Shown: piece after piece, positions 21,221-33,052 of the stretch
Position numbering within the stretch: the stretch's first letter is position 1
How the letters are laid out: each line of letters begins with the position of its first letter
NCBI RefSeq assembly: GCF_020497125.1
Contig: NC_059080.1
Location: 74,816,618 to 74,880,617, forward strand
Length of the DNA: 64,000 nucleotides
Source of the DNA: Mauremys mutica
Lineage: Eukaryota > Chordata > Testudines > Geoemydidae
Reading direction: 5' to 3'
Made by a program: the position numbers and the translations under genes
Notes under the pieces: model-generated
What the model was told of the DNA's origin: nothing
Database searches by the model: none
The model's input: the letters and a program-made list of their open reading frames with translations, nothing else

Positions 21221-23282
21221 CTGTCTAAAAGTGGAGTTTCTTCCTGCTCTGCTCACTGCCATAATTATCGCACTCTCAGTTCCATATAAGCAAATTATTA
21301 TCTAGGTAGTGTGCGGGGGTGGTATGGCACTGCATGTCAGGGAACCATGGAATTTTGTGATTCATTGAGTTGACTGGATGCTTTTTGGACTTTGAAGCAA
21401 CTATGTAGGTCTTGTTGCAGGGGCACAAGCTAACTGATGCAGTTGAACTAAATATGGCTGTTTCACTCTCACTGTGAAAGAAAGCAAATGGTTTGTCCTG
21501 GAGAAGGAGTAAGATTCCAATTGGTGGACTTAGAATTATTGATGGTTGACAACTGAGTCTCTCATCCACACACACAGACTGGGGAAGAAGTAACGCCCTG
21601 TCCTGTGCATTAAATTTCATTCCCTATTATATTTGCCAGTGTGTTTGTTGCTCATAAGTATTTTCCAGCAATATCTAAATTGACAAAGTCAAAATTGTTC
21701 ACAAAATGTTCACTTTGTCCATTTGTCATTTGTTGTGTTTTCAGTGACCAAGTCACAGGATGATGTTACATCTGCTCCCTGATTGGATGACAGAAAGTTT
21801 TTAAGCAGACTGAGAAATAATAAACAATGGACTTCTGTAATGCAATTTTGGACAAATAATCACCGTGATAAATTAAATGAATAGTCAGTGATCCTCACAA
21901 ACAAATACTTTCAAATAAAAAAAATACTTTCACCCCATGAATTGTAACAAATCAAATGCAATGCTTTTATTTGCAAAAATATTTGAGCACCATTTTTGTT
22001 TCTATCTAGATCCAACTTAAACCATCGCATGCCATCAGTACTCCTTGAATCAATGTAGGCCGGCTATACCTTAATTAAATGCAGCTAGGCCTCCATCCTT
22101 TGAAATGAAGAGAGTGCATGTTCCCAGAACACTTTTCCATGTTATGCTGTTCTCATCATATCAAATTCAGAATCTGAAGTCAGGCTCTGTCACTTTTCAG
22201 TGGATGAACATAACAAAGGATAGTGTGGTTTATAATAAGAAAGGATAATCAGCTGCACAAGTACTGAACTCTGTGTGATATGTGCTTCTGGCCTGGCACC
22301 CAATGTGCTAATTAGTTAAGTAAATTCAGGTGGAGGGTTCAGTATGCAAAGCAAGCACCTAACTGAAAGTACACTGGGGTGCTGACAAAGGGGGATATAT
22401 GGAATGTTGATGAAACCAAACGATCGATTCTGACTAATGTTACTGCTGATCTACACTGGTGTAACTGAGATCAGAATTGGGCCCACACTTCTGATTAGTG
22501 ATATTAGTGTCTGGTTTGATTTTCATAATCTTCTTGGCATGCTTAAAATTATTGTTCACTGATCAGCAAGGAGGTTATACAATTTCCATTCCCACCCTCC
22601 TGAGCACAGTGTGCTGCCAGCAGACAATTATTTACAAACTGTTCAGTACATCTTGGCCAGAAAGGTATTGGATATTAAATGACATTAAGTTGAAATAGGA
22701 TGCAAATTAGTTTTTTTCCTCTCTAGTGATTTTACAAGGCTTTCATTATGTGTGACTTATGAAAATTAAGCTTCATTTGAGGTTGGGGAAACTACATGTT
22801 AATCTATTAACAGCAAGAAGAGTTTTCAAGGTCAACATGTGTCTGGAATTACTTTTTTAGATAGTGCTGTGATTGTGAATTTGCCCTTATTTCTAAGGGA
22901 CTAGCAGCTTTGAACATTAGCTCCTTATCCCTGCCTTGCTGGGGGTGAGTTTATGTTGCTCTTAAATTTGTTTCTTTTTGTGTTAGTTCACGTAGAATAT
23001 AGAAATGGGCTTCAATGTAAATACTTAACCTACAAGTCTGCCAGCAGCTGTATAGTAATCTCAATAGATTATTCTAACCTGTGGGTGCACTAAATACTAG
23101 TGGGATGCCATAGTTCACTGCTAGGACAGGAGGCTCTCAGAGTACTAAGCCTGAACAGTGCTTAGTGTTTTCAGTGAAATGGCACTCAGGATCTGGCAGG
23201 AAGCTCTCAGGAAAACTGAGAATGTAATAAGGAAAATACAGGTTATTTCTGCTTCACTTACTTACATTATTTCTGTTGGAGT
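21221..23282. other. Unassigned, with an old repeat block at 22,436-22,490
   Basis: No gene is recognised. The block around 22,445-22,490 (TGATCTACACTGGTGTAACTG then AGATCAGAATTGGGCCC) matches a short old repeat of amniote genomes that recurs at 45.4 and 62.8 kb. A 114-codon minus-strand frame at 21,620-21,276 has no recognisable domain. Confidence 0.4.
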
Positions 23283-23860
23283 TGTGATGGGGGGTTTACC
23301 CCCTGCCCCACCCCTGAAAGGGTTAGTGTGGGCTAATTAACCAGCCTGGGTGCACCTGGCGGGTTTGCTAGGCCTAAGTAGAACACCCAGCTAGGGGCTT
23401 CCCCCTCCCCAAAGAGCTCGGTGAACCCAGATGGAGAGGGGATGGAGAGGAGGTGCAGTGTTCCTGCTGTCTGGGAAGCAGCCTGAGAAACAGAGCAGGC
23501 AAGGTTCTCTGGGGTGAGCTGGAAGCTGGACTGGAGACAGGGGCCCTGACAAGCAGCCTAACACCGAGTGAGGAGAGGAATGTGCCAGCCCCTGGATTGT
23601 GGGGTTAATCAAGGCGCAGAAGCCTGTGGGTAGGCAGGACAGTCTAAAGCAGTACAGGCACACCTGGGACAAGGTGGCTGCCATATGAGCCTACCTGGGC
23701 TGAAGGCTTAGTTTTTGTTTTCATTTCTGTTGGACTTTTCTAAAGGACCCTGTGGCCCCAGAAGGGGCAGGACTCTGCAAAGTGGTCTAGCTAGAGGGCC
23801 AGGATTCTCTTATAGCTGGAGTTGGCCAACACACAGTGGGGGAAACTGAGGCAAGGGTGG
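23283..23860 (+). repeat. Possible LTR of the same superfamily as the solo LTR at 45.9 kb
   Basis: It starts TGTGATGGGGGG and contains CCACCCCTGAAAGGGTTA. The start of the solo LTR at 45,914-46,523, read on its own strand, similarly goes from TGTAGCGGGATGG to CCCTGAAGGGCTT. The right end is not settled: no CA end with matching 5-bp flanks was found. GGAGT recurs at 23,278 and 23,818, but the sequence before the second copy is not a normal LTR terminus. Confidence 0.4.
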
Positions 23861-26102
23861 TGCAATGTGTTGGGATTCCCTCCAAGACCTTTTCCACTTT
23901 CTGGGAGAACTCTTCATTCTAGGATCCAAAACTCAGGTCAACTCTAGATTTCATCACTCAGGTTCCTTTATTTGGCACAGAGCAAAGCTATGCTGATCAG
24001 ACTAGCATACAGGATGAGTATAAGCTGTACCATGGGTCCAAAGTTACACTGAAAAACTCTTCCTTTATATACATCTACACATTACGTTCTTAACTATACT
24101 TTGCATCAGATGCTTCATGACTTTTCAGGAACCAGTCTCTGTACAGCATGCTCTGTCCATGTGCTGTTCATGTAGAATCTGATCTTTACATTGCACATTT
24201 TTCTTGTCCATTGTCCCTTGCATGAGGGTGTTCCTGCTTATCTTAGCTAGCACAGACATCCTGACTCCTGTGTACTGCTCATTCAGCCCCTGTTTGCAAC
24301 TTGAGCTTCCATTCACCTTTCCAGTCCCGGCCATTAGGAAATGAGGCAAGTTACTTATGTGAAGTCAGGTCTACACAATGGCAGATCCAGCTAGGCGGGG
24401 TGTGTTGGGGTGGCAACTTTGCCACAGGAGGCTTTTCCTCTAGTTGATATGTCAATATAATTCATTGATATTATTGAAAGGGAGATCTCTAGGTTAGGTT
24501 GAATCGGTTTTGTGAGTTGTTACTACCTTGCCACAGTAATTGGATCAATATCAGACTTCCAGATTCTGGTGCCTGGAATACAAAGCCATTTAAAAGAATT
24601 GTGTGGCACAGTGAAAATACACGCTGTAGTTTATCGTGTAAACAGCTCTTGTTTGTGACACTGGTTTTAGTGCGTGTTTCTCATAATTAACTCTGTTTAA
24701 GTAGAGCAGATTAATTAAGCTAATGCACTTCTGCTGACTATACAGAAGCAAATCAGGTCATTCGGATTAAAAATAGCGTACTTAGTAACTCATAAACTAT
24801 ACTGGCCCAGCCCTGAACATTCCCCCCCAGGTCTCTACATGGAGGGCCCCTCCATGCCATGATATTCCATTCTGCACACTGAACAGTGGCACTGTGTGCC
24901 TCTGGGGTACCATTTCCCATCCCCAGACCTGATGGAGCCTTCCACATGTGGTCCAGGGTCTGCAAAGAGTCTGGAGTCAAGATGGGCCAGGGCATTAGAG
25001 GGGGTAGTTTGGTGGCAGAGCCAGGTATGGGGAATGCACACTGTCCCTCTTCTAACCTCATGGAACTCACATGGAAAAGTTACTCTAGTCTGAGATTGGA
25101 AGCACTTGTGTGAATGCAGGGGAAGCCATGGCCAGAGATGCTGACTCCAGGGTACAGTCATTGAAAGTACATTGCGGGAGCTTTGGAGGAAGCTTCTGGA
25201 CTGCACAACAGCTACGAGGTCTCCACACAGATGGCCTTGGCTTCCCATGGATCATGGCAGGGAGGCTGATTTTCTGTAGGTGTGTAAATCACACTCTCCT
25301 AATGGAATGAGGGAATTTCCATGAAGAAAACTGAATGATTATTTCCAGAGATTTGCTTGTAAAATGTCCCCTGTCACAACTTTCCATGTGGGAGGAGGCT
25401 GTTTGATCCCCTGAACTTAGTAATTATGTCATAGCCGAGATTTATAGGGTAAAATCCAGGCCCCGTTGAAGTCCATGGGAGTTTTGCCATTGACTTCAGT
25501 GAGCCAGGATTTCACCCGTAATGATTTATTTTAACATTATGACAACTGAGCAGAAAAAAAAATATTTCAATCATAAATGATCAATTGATGTTGTTCTGTG
25601 TGAACTTTTTTTGCTCTGCCCACTGCAAGATTCCCACTCTTCCTTCTGAAGCATCTGATGTTGGCCAGTGTTAGACAGGATATTGGACTAATGTAACGCA
25701 GACAGAAGAGAAAGCACAAGAGTGACTAACCTTCCAATTAAACAGAACAAATTACCAACAACACATGATGGATTCTCCATCACTTGAATCTCTATATCCA
25801 GCCTAGATGTCTTTTTAAAAGATATGCTCTCACTCAACCGCAAGTTGTTAGGTTTGATGCAGGAATCAGTGGGGAAATTTTATGGCCTGTGGTATACAAC
25901 AAATCAGACAAATGGTCCCCTCCTGCCTTTGAAATCTATACCTTTGACTCTATCAGTGCAGTTTTTACATATCAACATGTGCAACCGCTTGCAGAATATG
26001 TATTTTAATTTTTTTCTTACCAGTTGAATCCTTATTACTTACTTTTCAGGAAGATCCTGGCCCTGCGGACCATAGTAATTGTATAGCATATACACTATGG
26101 TT
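23861..26102. other. Unassigned, with one palindromic sauropsid repeat
   Basis: No gene is recognised. The open frames of up to 137 codons near 24.8-25.2 kb occur on both strands and show no domain. Confidence 0.4.
25437..25521. repeat. Short palindromic sauropsid repeat
   Basis: Arms GGGTAAAATCCAGGC and, reversed, GGGTGAAATCCTGGC enclose a second inverted pair based on GAAGTCCATGG and CCATTGACTTC. It looks like an ancient small MITE or hairpin repeat. Related blocks occur at 51.84 kb. Confidence 0.6.
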
Positions 26103-26220
26103 GGGATTATGATATTCTTACTCACATTGAATAGCACCATGAGTAGTCCAAGTAAATCAATGGGAATACTTCTGTAGTAAGGTAGTCCTCATTACTAGCA
26201 AGAATATCATAATTTCGCCC
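26103..26220. repeat. Palindromic MITE-like repeat, 118 bp
   Basis: The left arm GGGATTATGATATTCTTACT and the reversed right arm GGGCGAAATTATGATATTCTTGCT form a near-perfect inverted repeat. The sequence between the arms is about 70 bp. No target duplication could be fixed. Confidence 0.65.
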
Positions 26221-26968
26221 TATGTAAATACACACATATGTCATGCATGTGACAAAAATGTGTGTGTCTATACACAGCTTTAGGTTTGCAATAAATTGGT
26301 AGCAATAAACAGGTCCTTGTAAATCTCTGTATACTACTTATGTTTTTAAATAACACTAACTAGTGATATTTTAAGAAGAGCTGCTAATTTATGCTAGCTA
26401 ACAGGTGCTAAAACAAAACCTGCTTTATTTTTCTCCTTTCTCTCACTTTTATATGGAAAGGAGTCAGAAGACCATTAGATATAGGAACGGTCAGGCTGAT
26501 CGCTCCAGGAAAAAAAGAGAAAATTTAAATTCTAATATAAACCAGTGGAAATGGCTGTAAAAGAATGGCTCACTCAATTATTTTGATTATATATCTCCTA
26601 GGAGTAGGAATTATAATCATACTAAAGACTTCAAATCTTCTTATATAAAATATCCAGCTGGTAAAAATCACTGTTGCAGGTGCTGTATGAAATATTTTAT
26701 CTTTTTTATCAATATCAAGAAGGAGCAACCATTTGAGAACTTCTCTCCCATCTTATGAACTTGGGCTGTGCTTGGATTGACAAAGAAAACGAAACATTTT
26801 TCCAAATTTGGAAAATATTGTAACTGACATTCGTAGACTGGGGTAGTCTCTGATTCCTGAACAGTTGTTTTTTTCCAATATTATGTTATGAATAGAAGAA
26901 ATAAAGCAAATATCTGGGAATTTGAAACATACTTTTGGCTAGAAAAGAATTCAAACCAAATAAGTCTG
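26221..26968. other. Unassigned AT-rich DNA
   Basis: Nothing recognisable as a gene or repeat. Confidence 0.45.
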
Positions 26969-27222
26969 CTGGGCTGGCCTTAGGGAAAATGGTACCTGGG
27001 CAAACTTGTATTTGGCACCATGGCCCCTGCTTCCTTCCTGGGTTCCAAACCCCCTCATTGCTTCCGGGCCCCACTGCCGCCTCTCCCTCCATTGCCCTGA
27101 GCTCTCTTCCATGGCCTTGTATCTCCCACTTGCCCCACTCTTTGCCTCTTGACTACAGTGACCCCCCGCACCACGGCAAACCTGGCCATCCCCCGCATCG
27201 CCCACCCATAAGGCCAGCCCTG
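26969..27222. mobile_element. hAT-type MITE, 254 bp
   Basis: The termini are CTGGGCTGGCCTTAGGG and, reversed, CAGGGCTGGCCTTATGGG. The flanking 8-mers are TAAGTCTG (26,961-26,968) and TAGGTCTG (27,223-27,230), a 7 of 8 match, indicating an hAT target duplication. The interior is C-rich and non-coding. Confidence 0.8.
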
Positions 27223-29544
27223 TAGGTCTGTATATTACTACTAATAATAAATTTTAATTCTATTAAGGTCTGCTTGAAGGACGGCTGATACCTCCTATAA
27301 GAGGAGGAACATTAGTAAAGTAAGGAATTGATACAACAGCGTGGCAATTCGTTGGGAAAGTACTAACGAAGGAATGTGAACACCATATTAAACACCAAGC
27401 ATGTTTTTAGTCTCCAGACAAAGATGCTAAGGAAGCTGTTTATTCTGTGGTCTGCCAGGCCCCACACTCTTAGCAGACAAGTCTAAAGGGATAGAGGAGG
27501 CTGCTCAGTCATAAGGACTGGAATCCATGACTCTACTCGACCAGCTCCTAAGTAGAGAGACATCAGCTTGACATCTCCCGCTGTTTGTTTTCTGGGGTAT
27601 ACTCAGTGGGGATACTTGACCTCACAGAGTTCCTGAAAAATACCACAGCTCTGGAATGAAACTGTTAGCCTTAGAAGGGTCCAGGATCCTTTGGTCTGAA
27701 AATACCCACTCCCAGCAATTATGAGGTAAATGAGGAAGTCCCTGATCTTGGTCTCATCTCTACCCTTTGCAATAGCTACACAGAGGTTATTGTTGCGACC
27801 CCTAGTTAGAGGCAAGTGAGGAGGATCTGCATAGAACTTCTACATAAGTGGGGCAGCCATATGCCTGTTTTTCTTCCACATCAGCCCTCACAGCAGTTGC
27901 CCAAGGAATTGGTCTGAGTACCCTCCTACCCTTCTAAACTAGGATTGACCTGCACAGAATTTTTGACTATATGTGACCCTCTGCGGTTGCTATGGCCTGT
28001 AATACTATGTAAAATAAGCCCAGCATCCAGCTCTGTGAAAGCAGAGCTTGAGTGGTTTGTATGTATTGGCTGCACCCTAAGTTAAGAATTCAGCCATATA
28101 ATATGTTCTTTATGGATGTATTCATAGTTTAATAAAATAACAGTTCCCTCTGCGCATATCTAATTTCAAATTTAAAGGTGGGATTTTAGAAGTATCCTGT
28201 GCTACCTTAGCTCTGTTCCCATTGACTTTAATAGGGGCATAGGGGCAGAGGAGCAGAGTTGGACCAATAAGAAACTCTTTTGAAAATAGTACCCTAAATG
28301 ATTTAGGTCAACAATCCTTTTCTGTTTTTCCCAAGGCGCTGTTAAAAATAAAGTTAGCCATTAAGAGTTTATCATTGTAATCGTAGTTGTTTGTTTAGCA
28401 CCATTGACACAGCCAAGGCTTAGATTTAACACATTACTACCAAATGTCTTAATAGGCAGTAGAGTAATTTAAGAAATAAGAAAGAAATTGCTGCTTCCAG
28501 CACAATTTTATTTTATGTTGAAACTAAACCAGGAATGGAAGTGTAGTGTCATATTGAGGATGATAGAGCCATTCTTGGGACAACACTTGGGACATCAGAA
28601 TTTGATTTCAAGAATACTGAGGGTAGTAGTCAAGTCTTCAAAAGAAAAAATCAAGTTATATCACACCAAGTGTCACTAAAGGTTTAACAAATGTTTCCAT
28701 CAGGGTTGTTCATTATTGCCATTTTCTGTTTTCATGAATTTTAATGTTTATGAATGTAAACGATGGAAAGCAAACTATGTTACACTAATACATCCCTACT
28801 GATGCGCTGGTATAAATGAGGCTAAAATTTGGCTTTGTTAATACTGTCTAGAGACGTTCATGGTGCAAGATAAATTATATATGCTTTCAAACAATGCTGC
28901 CAGTGCTCTCCTTTATCTTACAAAACCTCTGCTGTTGCGACATGAAACAGAGCCTATTCGCTAATGATTTAATGCTGACAAACATTCACTAGAAATATTG
29001 GTTGGTAGCACCAGATTCATTTGTTTTTAAAGCCAGATTTGATGCTAAATGTCTAGTGGCTAAAGGATAACAGCTTCTGACAGAGCAAAACATCTGACAT
29101 CTGGTACATTGTTAAAACTCTAGGAAACTTTCTATGGATCCAGCTTGGTAATGAATATAGTTTAATGAGCCATAACATACAACATTTTATGTTATTAAAA
29201 TTAATCTGTTTACCTTTTATTTTATTATATTGCATCTGTTTCAACCTATCCTGCTGAAGCATAAAACTGTTTGTAAAACTGTTTTCAGAGAAGCAAACAA
29301 GTGGTCAAAGAGAGAGTGTGGTGAGGTTATTTTCTATAGTTCCTCAATGCAATAAATCCCTTATGCAATTTATGAGCCTCCAAACATTAACATCTACTAC
29401 ATCATCCAGGATACTGATTAGATTTATAATGATCCCTGTACCACTAGAACTTACAGTGCTCAGTGGTCATATGTAGAGTGCTATGGAGTTAAAGAGATTT
29501 AGAATAAGAATGTATTAAATGCTGTAATAGTTGTTTGTTAAAGT
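27223..29544. other. Unassigned, with an old repeat fragment at 28,176-28,262
   Basis: No gene is recognised. The fragment carries a TTCCCATTGACTTTAATAGG block like those in the dispersed palindromic repeats. Confidence 0.4.
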
Positions 29545-29667
29545 TAGGGTGACCAGATGTCCCGATTTTATAGGGACAGTCCCAATTTTGGGGGCTTTTT
29601 CTTATATAGGCACCTATTACCCCCACCTCCTGTCCTGATTTTTCACACTTGCTGTCTGGTCATCCTA
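29545..29667. mobile_element. hAT-type MITE, 123 bp (copy 1)
   Basis: The termini are TAGGGTGACCAGATG and, reversed, TAGGATGACCAGACA. The flanking 8-mers are GTTAAAGT (29,537-29,544) and GTAAAAGT (29,668-29,675), 7 of 8 identical. It is the same family as 55,055-55,179 and shares the internal GTCCCGATTTTATAGGGA motif. Confidence 0.85.
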
Positions 29668-31189
29668 GTAAAAGTTTATTTAAAAAAAAACTTGCTTTAG
29701 ACTCATAAAACTTTCATTAAAGTAACAATAGTGTGTCTGTGAACCTACGAAAGCAAGGAAATGTATCAGATGTCCCACCAATTCCTTATCAACTTAATCA
29801 CCATGAAACACATAATGAGAGCTGACTATTTAAATTTCAACACATTTGGCCTATATATTGGATGACATAGTAAATATCTTTCTTTGGCCTACATTTTCTT
29901 GTATTTGTCAGTATAAGTCACAATCTTGATAATGTTTTAATTTGAGTTGGTTGAATAGTCAGAAAAAATCCTAAAATATTAATACATATATACATGTATA
30001 TACTGTATAATGTATTTGACTAATATTGTTTCATCATCTATATATCTGGCAAATGGTTGGGAAAAATGCACAAATAATTGACAGGAACAGTCAAACTTCA
30101 TGAATATTATTCAATAACATCTAATTTTAATGTTTATTTTATATATGAGTTTATTTTAAGTTTGTATTAGGGGATCACATGCCTTAGAATAAATAATGCT
30201 GGTGATTTTTGCTCTAACATTGTACCTCAATTATTTCAAGCTGATCTAATCACAAATGTAAGTAAACATACTTTTATCAGCATATTATTAATTTAGCTTT
30301 TCAACATGGTTAAAATATAAGGATTTTTAGAAAGAGATTCTCTACCTTCTTGTTGTCCTTTATTTCTTCTATATGCTGGCCCAGTATCTTCAAATCCAAA
30401 CCCCGGTGAACCTAACGATGTTACTTTTCAGTTTGGCTGTACTTCCAATTTGGAATCATAAGCAAGTTTTGTGATTCTGCATTTACATTCTCATCTAAAC
30501 CATTTTGGCTCTCTACAGCCTCAGTATTAAATTGCATTGTGATCTGATCTGTTTACGCCACAGGTCCAGATGCTGTGGAATTCTGATGCATCTGGGATTC
30601 CCCACTGAGGTCTTATTCCTATCTACTCCCCAGTAAAGCATCTGGAAGATTAAGCAGTAAGTAAATGCATCCAATCCCCTCATTTTGTGAAACAAAGAAT
30701 AGAATCATGTTGTTCCATCTCATTTTTTTCCCAAGGGATACATGATATAGCTATTTATTTATTTATTTATTTGTATTAAATTGCTAAATACTGCTCTATA
30801 CCATAAAATCAGGGAGGGCTGCATTAACCTCTTATCACCTACAACCAGGCTCCACAGTGGCCCAACTGTTTGGAATTGGTCACGTCTGGGAAAAAGCAGG
30901 GAGGTGGCCTTGCTCAGCTGCTCCAGGACAGGGTGTATCTATGTATCCCGGGGGACATCATTGTGGAACTATTTGACAAACTGCAGTTGTTATACAACTC
31001 TGCTGGTGAATCCATCTCTGCTGGGTTTAAGCAGATTTCAAACACTGAACAGGTTTAATTTTGGGGGGTGGGTTGTTTTTGGTTTTTTTAACAACTTGTA
31101 GAAATAGTTTCCCCTCTCTCCTGCCCCTTGTCCCTGGTATGGGACACGTTACACTGGTCTGAGCTGCAAGATAGACAATGAAGAATGGT
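29668..31189. other. Unassigned; TTTA microsatellite; orphan ORF
   Basis: It includes a (TTTA)n tract at 30,752-30,773. A + frame at 30,870-31,058 (LAQLLQDRVYLCIPGDIIVE) reads smoothly but ends without splice context and I cannot assign it. Confidence 0.4.
30752..30773. repeat. (TATT)n microsatellite
   Basis: About five tandem tetranucleotide units. Confidence 0.9.
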
Positions 31190-31415
31190 ACAGGAGTTAT
31201 GGCACTAGTGTAGGACTTGGAAGACCTGGGTTTGCTTTCCTTCTCCAGCACAAACTTTTTGTGTGACCTTGATCTAGTCACATAGTCTTTCTATGCCTCA
31301 ACTTCCCATCTGGAAAAATAATGAAACTTCCCTGAGTCATGGGATTGTTATGAGGATAAACACATTAAAAATTGTGAAGAGCTTTGGATCTACTGATGAA
31401 AAATGCTATGTGAGA
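31190..31415 (+). repeat. MIR / CORE-SINE relic
   Basis: Ordered blocks: GGAAGACCTGGGTTTGC, CTTTTTGTGTGACCTTG, GTCTTTCTATGCCTCAAC, CCCATCTGGAAAAATAATG and TTGTTATGAGGATAAACAC. This is the standard MIR-type order with a longer 3' part. Non-coding. Confidence 0.8.
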
Positions 31416-31458
31416 GGTAGATGGCATCATTATTCAGTCACAGGTGATAACACCATCA

Positions 31459-31950
31459 AAGGGAATGTCTGCACTACAGACTCCTTACAGCAGCATGTAG
31501 TGTATGTATGCTGCATGCCCCCTTTGTATGGATATAAATAGCAGTGTAGATGGTGAGGCACAGCTTGGGTGAACAGAGTAAAGACATGCCTGAAATATGC
31601 CTATCTCATAGAGTTGGAAGGGACCCTGAAAGGTCATTGAGTCCAGCCCCCTGCCTTCAGTAGCAGGACAAAGTGCTGATTTTGCCCCAGATCCGTAGGT
31701 GGCCCTCTCAAGGATTGAACTCATGACCCTGGGTTTAGCAGGCTAAGGCTCAAACCACAGAGCTGTCCCTCCCCTCACCCTGTAGCATACATGGCTCTCT
31801 ACACACCCAAGACAATACAACTATTTTCTTCAGTGTAGTGTCCCACTGCCTCCCCCATGCCTGAGCCTTTCAGTGTTGCGTGTAGCTACATACCACAGTG
31901 TGGACGCATACCCTGTACATTGCTGCCAGTATGTAGTTATACCTTAACAG
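31459..31950. mobile_element. Harbinger-like MITE split by a SINE
   Basis: The left end AAGGGAATGTCTGCACTAC and the reversed right end TTAAGGTATAACTACATAC are degenerate matches to each other and to the GGGTATGTCTACACT termini of the Harbinger copies. The sequence from about 31,596 to 31,776 is a separate SINE inserted inside. Boundaries are approximate. Confidence 0.45.
31596..31776 (-). repeat. tRNA-derived SINE with CR1-type tail (Cry-type)
   Basis: On the minus strand it starts with a tRNA-like head (GGGAGGGACAGCTCTGTGG, then a GGTTTGAGCC and a GGGTCATGAGTTCAATCC B-box region). It passes through GGGCCACCTACGGATCTGG-like sequence and ends with the CR1-like GACCTTTCAGGGTCCCTTCC tail. This head-and-tail structure is known from turtle Cry SINEs, which borrow the CR1 retrotransposition machinery. 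Confidence 0.8.
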
Positions 31951-33052
31951 TGAACTTGGCCTTCAAGAGGGGTTCATACCCCAAGTCCCATCTGTGGCTA
32001 ATTTCCTTCCAGATCAGGGGATTGTAGGCCTGAGACGAAGGGGTATAAATGCAACCTATTCTTTCCTTAACAGGGAAGAAGCCAGATCTGTGTCAAGGTG
32101 GCGGCAGTAAGGAGGTATTTTAATGTTAGCTCCAGCAGCAACAGCTTGCCAGTGGGATCCTCCAGGGAGAAGCTGAAGTCTATGGAAAGTCTGGATAAAG
32201 GCCTAAAAGAGAGGCAGGCCAAGAAGTATGACCAGTTTCTGTAACGAAGTAACTCAGCACATGTGGAAGGTCGGAGCTTATGGCTGATTCATAACTAATA
32301 AAATTCAAAAATCTGTATGAAAGAGATTTCTGATATAGTTTTTCTATAAAATATGTAGCATATATAAAATTCATGATGGTGTATTGACCCTTGTGAATAA
32401 TGCTGCCATTCCAAACCCAGGCTAATAAAATGTTTATACCACACCATCATGTATTTCAAGTGTGCTACACACACACACACCCATACATATATTGGTTAAT
32501 AGTCCTGATCTGTTATAATTGATAACCTCCCAAGTACTTTTTTTTTTTTATGTTTGCTTTGTGGCACATGATTTTCTGGAGTGATTCCAGGTCACATGGT
32601 AAAACCACTATTTCTCTTGCTAGGCATTTTGCTTTTTCTTCCTTGCTGACATCTGATCTTTGCCTGCTTCACCTGTGGTCAGATTAGATGCAAGAGACTG
32701 AGACTAAGATTTTAATTTACAGTAACAGCATGACTGGCAGATGGGTCTGGTGGAGGGCTAACAGGTGTGTGGATGCCTCTTGTTTTTGAAAACTAACCAT
32801 TACATTTTGTCAGTGGAACACTGTCACATCCCAGGGATGTTATTTGGAGGAGTGGATTTTTCATAAAACCAGAACCATATGCTTACGGATAAGGAAGAAA
32901 AGCTGTGCTGATCAACAGCTTGATCAAGTAAACTAAAATGCAGTAATATGTAATAAGGAAACAAAGCACATGATACTGTATAGAAAAGACTATTCAACTG
33001 ATCCTTCCACCTCATGTATATATCTAGTATGTGTAGCCAGGGCCATATATTC
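31951..33052. other. Unassigned; CA microsatellite
   Basis: No gene is recognised. An (AC)n tract lies at 32,467-32,480 and a T-run at 32,539-32,550. Confidence 0.45.

Noticed and set aside
24753..25248. Possible coding exon with frames up to 137 codons
   Set aside because: Frames are open on both strands, with no recognisable motif and no good splice signals bounding them.
31690..31770. tRNA gene candidate on the minus strand
   Set aside because: The tRNA-like head is followed by the CR1-type SINE tail and lacks a clean anticodon stem and acceptor pairing. It is a SINE.
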